Of a DNA stretch of 6,162 nt, positions 4,773-6,162 are shown piece after piece. The stretch is from positions 1-6,162 of the forward strand of contig JAGXAA010000054.1 of assembly GCA_018971765.1 (NCBI GenBank), read 5' to 3'. Position 1 is the stretch's first letter. Each line of letters begins with the position of its first letter. Under the pieces are notes generated by a model. The model had not been told where the DNA came from and ran no database searches. It worked only from the letters and a program-made list of their open reading frames with translations. This DNA is from Patescibacteria group bacterium (lineage in GTDB: Bacteria > Patescibacteriota > Minisyncoccia > Phycocordibacterales > GWA1-40-21). A program made the translations under genes and the position numbers.

Positions 4773-5975
4773 ATGAACAACGATACATCACAACCAACAA
4801 AATATTTTCTCTACATTCGCAAATCTACCGATGAGGAAGACCGCCAAGTTTTAAGTTTGGAAGCACAGCTGAGCGAGGCAAAAGAATTTGCCGAGCGCGA
4901 AAGTTTGGAAATAGTGGAAACTTTTATTGAAAAGAAAACTGCCAAAGTTCCGGGTAGAGAAGTTTTTAGCGAAATGCTCGGCAAAATTGAGGGAGGTCTT
5001 CCTTATTCAATCGGTATTTTGGCGTGGGCTCCGGACAGATTGTCCAGAAATTCGGTTGATGGCGGCCGGCTCATTTACTTTTTGGATACCGGAAAATTAA
5101 CGGGATTGAAATTTCCGACTTTCGCGTTTGAAAATACGCCAAGCGGTAAATTTTTTCTTTCAATCGCTTTATCCAACGCGAAATATTATGTGGACAATCT
5201 GTCCGAGAATGTTCGGCGAGGGAATAAAGCCAAACTGCGGCGAGGCGAATGGCCCGGACAAAAACCCTTGGGATATATTTATGACCACCGCTTGCGAAAT
5301 ATCGTGCCCAAGCCAAAAGAAGCCGATATCGTGAAAAATATTTTTGAGGAATTTTCAACCGGAAAATATGGATTAACCGCTATTAGTTATCGCCTCGCCG
5401 AGTTTGGCATAAAAAGCTCAAACGGCAAGCCGCGTTCCAACTCCTCAATTTACAATCTTTTAACGAATGAGTTGTATATTGGTGTTATGCGCTGGAAGGA
5501 CGAGCCGTTTGAGGGTTCGTATCAGCCGCTCATCACAAAGCAATTGTTTGCGAAAGTACAAGAAGTTTTAAAAGAAAGAGGCAAGCCGCGCAAGACAAGA
5601 CAAAAACACGGTTTCCCATTTTGCGGATTATTTCGCTGCTCTTGCGGCGCAATGTTCACGGCTCAATACGCCAAAGGGAACGGCGGACTTTATCGCTATT
5701 ACAGATGCACGAGAAAACAAGGCCATTGCGCCGCGAAATATATCCAAGAGCAAGAACTCGCGCGGCAACTTTTTGAAAAATCGCAAACAATTGCTTTGCC
5801 TGCTGATTGGGCAAAAGAAATGCTGGAGTATCTTGATAACGAAGAAAAGAAACAAGCCCAATCAGTGGACGCTTTTGTCCAAGAGATAAATCAAAAAATG
5901 GTTGTTGTTCAAGACAAGCTCGACAAACTACTCGAGGGTTATCTTGATAACTTGATTAGACCTGTTGCCATATAG
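4773..5975 (+). CDS. Large serine recombinase, C-terminally truncated
   Basis: This is a site-specific recombinase of the phage/ICE integrase type, acting through a covalent phosphoserine-DNA link. The N-terminal resolvase domain (about 10-150) has Y14, R16 and catalytic S18 in YIRKS, and the usual DRLSR motif at 88-92. The recombinase domain follows (about 150-270, starting near NVRRGNKAKLRRGEWPG). A zinc beta-ribbon spans about 283-325 with C289, C291, C312 and C319. A coiled-coil-like segment begins near 350. At 400 residues it is shorter than the usual 450-550 or more. It stops at LEGYLDNLIRPVAI, in mid coiled coil, exactly where another IS begins (about 5958). The last five or so codons therefore probably come from the IS end. 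No Shine-Dalgarno or clear promoter is visible before ATG 4773. The catalytic part is intact, but loss of the coiled-coil end probably affects synapsis or directionality. Confidence 0.9.
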   Translation: MNNDTSQPTKYFLYIRKSTDEEDRQVLSLEAQLSEAKEFAERESLEIVETFIEKKTAKVPGREVFSEMLGKIEGGLPYSIGILAWAPDRLSRNSVDGGRLIYFLDTGKLTGLKFPTFAFENTPSGKFFLSIALSNAKYYVDNLSENVRRGNKAKLRRGEWPGQKPLGYIYDHRLRNIVPKPKEADIVKNIFEEFSTGKYGLTAISYRLAEFGIKSSNGKPRSNSSIYNLLTNELYIGVMRWKDEPFEGSYQPLITKQLFAKVQEVLKERGKPRKTRQKHGFPFCGLFRCSCGAMFTAQYAKGNGGLYRYYRCTRKQGHCAAKYIQEQELARQLFEKSQTIALPADWAKEMLEYLDNEEKKQAQSVDAFVQEINQKMVVVQDKLDKLLEGYLDNLIRPVAI

Positions 5976-5991
5976 ACTTTTTTGATACAAT
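5965..5991 (+). promoter_or_regulatory. Probable promoter of the IS5-like transposase
   Basis: TTGCCA (5965-5970) and TACAAT (5986-5991) are each one base from the sigma-70 consensus. The 15-base spacer is short, but TGA before the -10 makes it an extended -10 type. The -10 ends six bases before ATG 5998, the same distance as in the IS30 element, so a leaderless transcript is predicted. No Shine-Dalgarno is present. Confidence 0.5.
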
Positions 5992-5997
5992 ATCGGC

Positions 5998-6162
5998 ATG
6001 AACATCCAAAAAATCTCTCGCGACCCCAGAGCGATGAAAGCCTTGACGGGGTTAAGCTATCAGGAATTCGCTAATTTGATTCCATCCTTTGAAAAAGCCT
6101 ATCTGGACGAACAAAGACACAAACCGAATCGACAAAGAAAAGTCGGGGGAGGAAAGAAAGGA
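5998..6162 (+). CDS. IS5-like transposase, N-terminal 55 codons only
   Basis: The frame is open from ATG 5998 to the right edge. The product begins MNIQKISRDPRAMKALTG, continues LSYQEFANLIPSFEKAY, and ends in a basic Arg/Lys-rich stretch followed by VGGGKKG. This arrangement of a short helical LSxxEFxxLxPxFE segment, basic linker and GGG(R/K)KG is what I recall from the N-terminus of IS5-like, DDE_Tnp_4-type transposases with a helix-turn-helix start. The catalytic domain would lie beyond the window and cannot be judged. The position just inside the inferred left end of an IS, behind a promoter, supports the call. Confidence 0.7.
   Translation, partial: MNIQKISRDPRAMKALTGLSYQEFANLIPSFEKAYLDEQRHKPNRQRKVGGGKKG

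Larger units (their letters stand above)
5958..6162 (+). mobile_element. Left part of an IS5-like insertion sequence, inserted in the recombinase
   Basis: The element starts somewhere around 5955-5960, where the recombinase stops resembling its family, and runs off the right edge. AGACCTGTTGCC at 5958-5969 is a candidate left terminal repeat. It carries a promoter and the first 55 codons of a transposase. The right end is not visible, so the repeat and any target duplication cannot be checked. The start coordinate is an estimate. Confidence 0.55.

Noticed and set aside
1..6162. CRISPR array
   Set aside because: No regularly spaced direct repeats of 20-40 bases were seen; the repeats present are inverted and irregular.

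Overview
The window looks like an accessory, mobile-element-rich stretch of a small-genome candidate-phylum bacterium, most likely Patescibacteria/CPR (Parcubacteria-like). This is inferred from remembered resemblance of the transposases, the serine recombinase and the hairpin-packed AT-rich spacer to sequences of that group. No database was consulted, so the taxon is tentative.

Layout from left to right. (1) At 1-817 on the minus strand is a 3'-incomplete integrase-core (rve, IS481-like) transposase that runs off the left edge. Its element probably ends near 869. (2) At 890-1010 is the 3' flank of a minus-strand gene. It holds a strong intrinsic terminator and, between stop codon and terminator, an RNA region that can fold as a hairpin whose loop pairs with upstream sequence (H-type pseudoknot geometry). 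(3) At 1008-2780 on the minus strand is a GC-rich gene for a 590-residue protein that I do not recognise. It starts behind a canonical AAGGAGG ribosome-binding site. (4) At 2781-3050 is its 5' flank, GC-rich then abruptly AT-rich from about 2920. (5) At 3051-4170 is a structurally complete IS30-family insertion sequence with terminal inverted repeats and an intact DDE transposase. (6) At 4171-4772 is a spacer of about 600 bp crowded with short perfect hairpins and no convincing gene. (7) At 4773-5975 is a large serine recombinase whose C-terminus appears cut off. (8) From about 5958 to the right edge is the 5' part of another IS, carrying the first 55 codons of an IS5-like transposase.

Three unrelated insertion sequences and a phage/ICE-type serine recombinase occur within 6 kb, one of them apparently inserted into the recombinase gene. 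The only non-mobile gene is the GC-rich 590-residue protein between the IS481-like and IS30 elements. Its composition and its strong Shine-Dalgarno sequence differ from all neighbours, which suggests recently acquired cargo. The IS transposases have no visible Shine-Dalgarno, and two of them have a -10-like box ending six bases before the ATG, consistent with leaderless mRNAs. The IS481-like and IS30 leaders also share an AGACT...AATTAAGTC motif.
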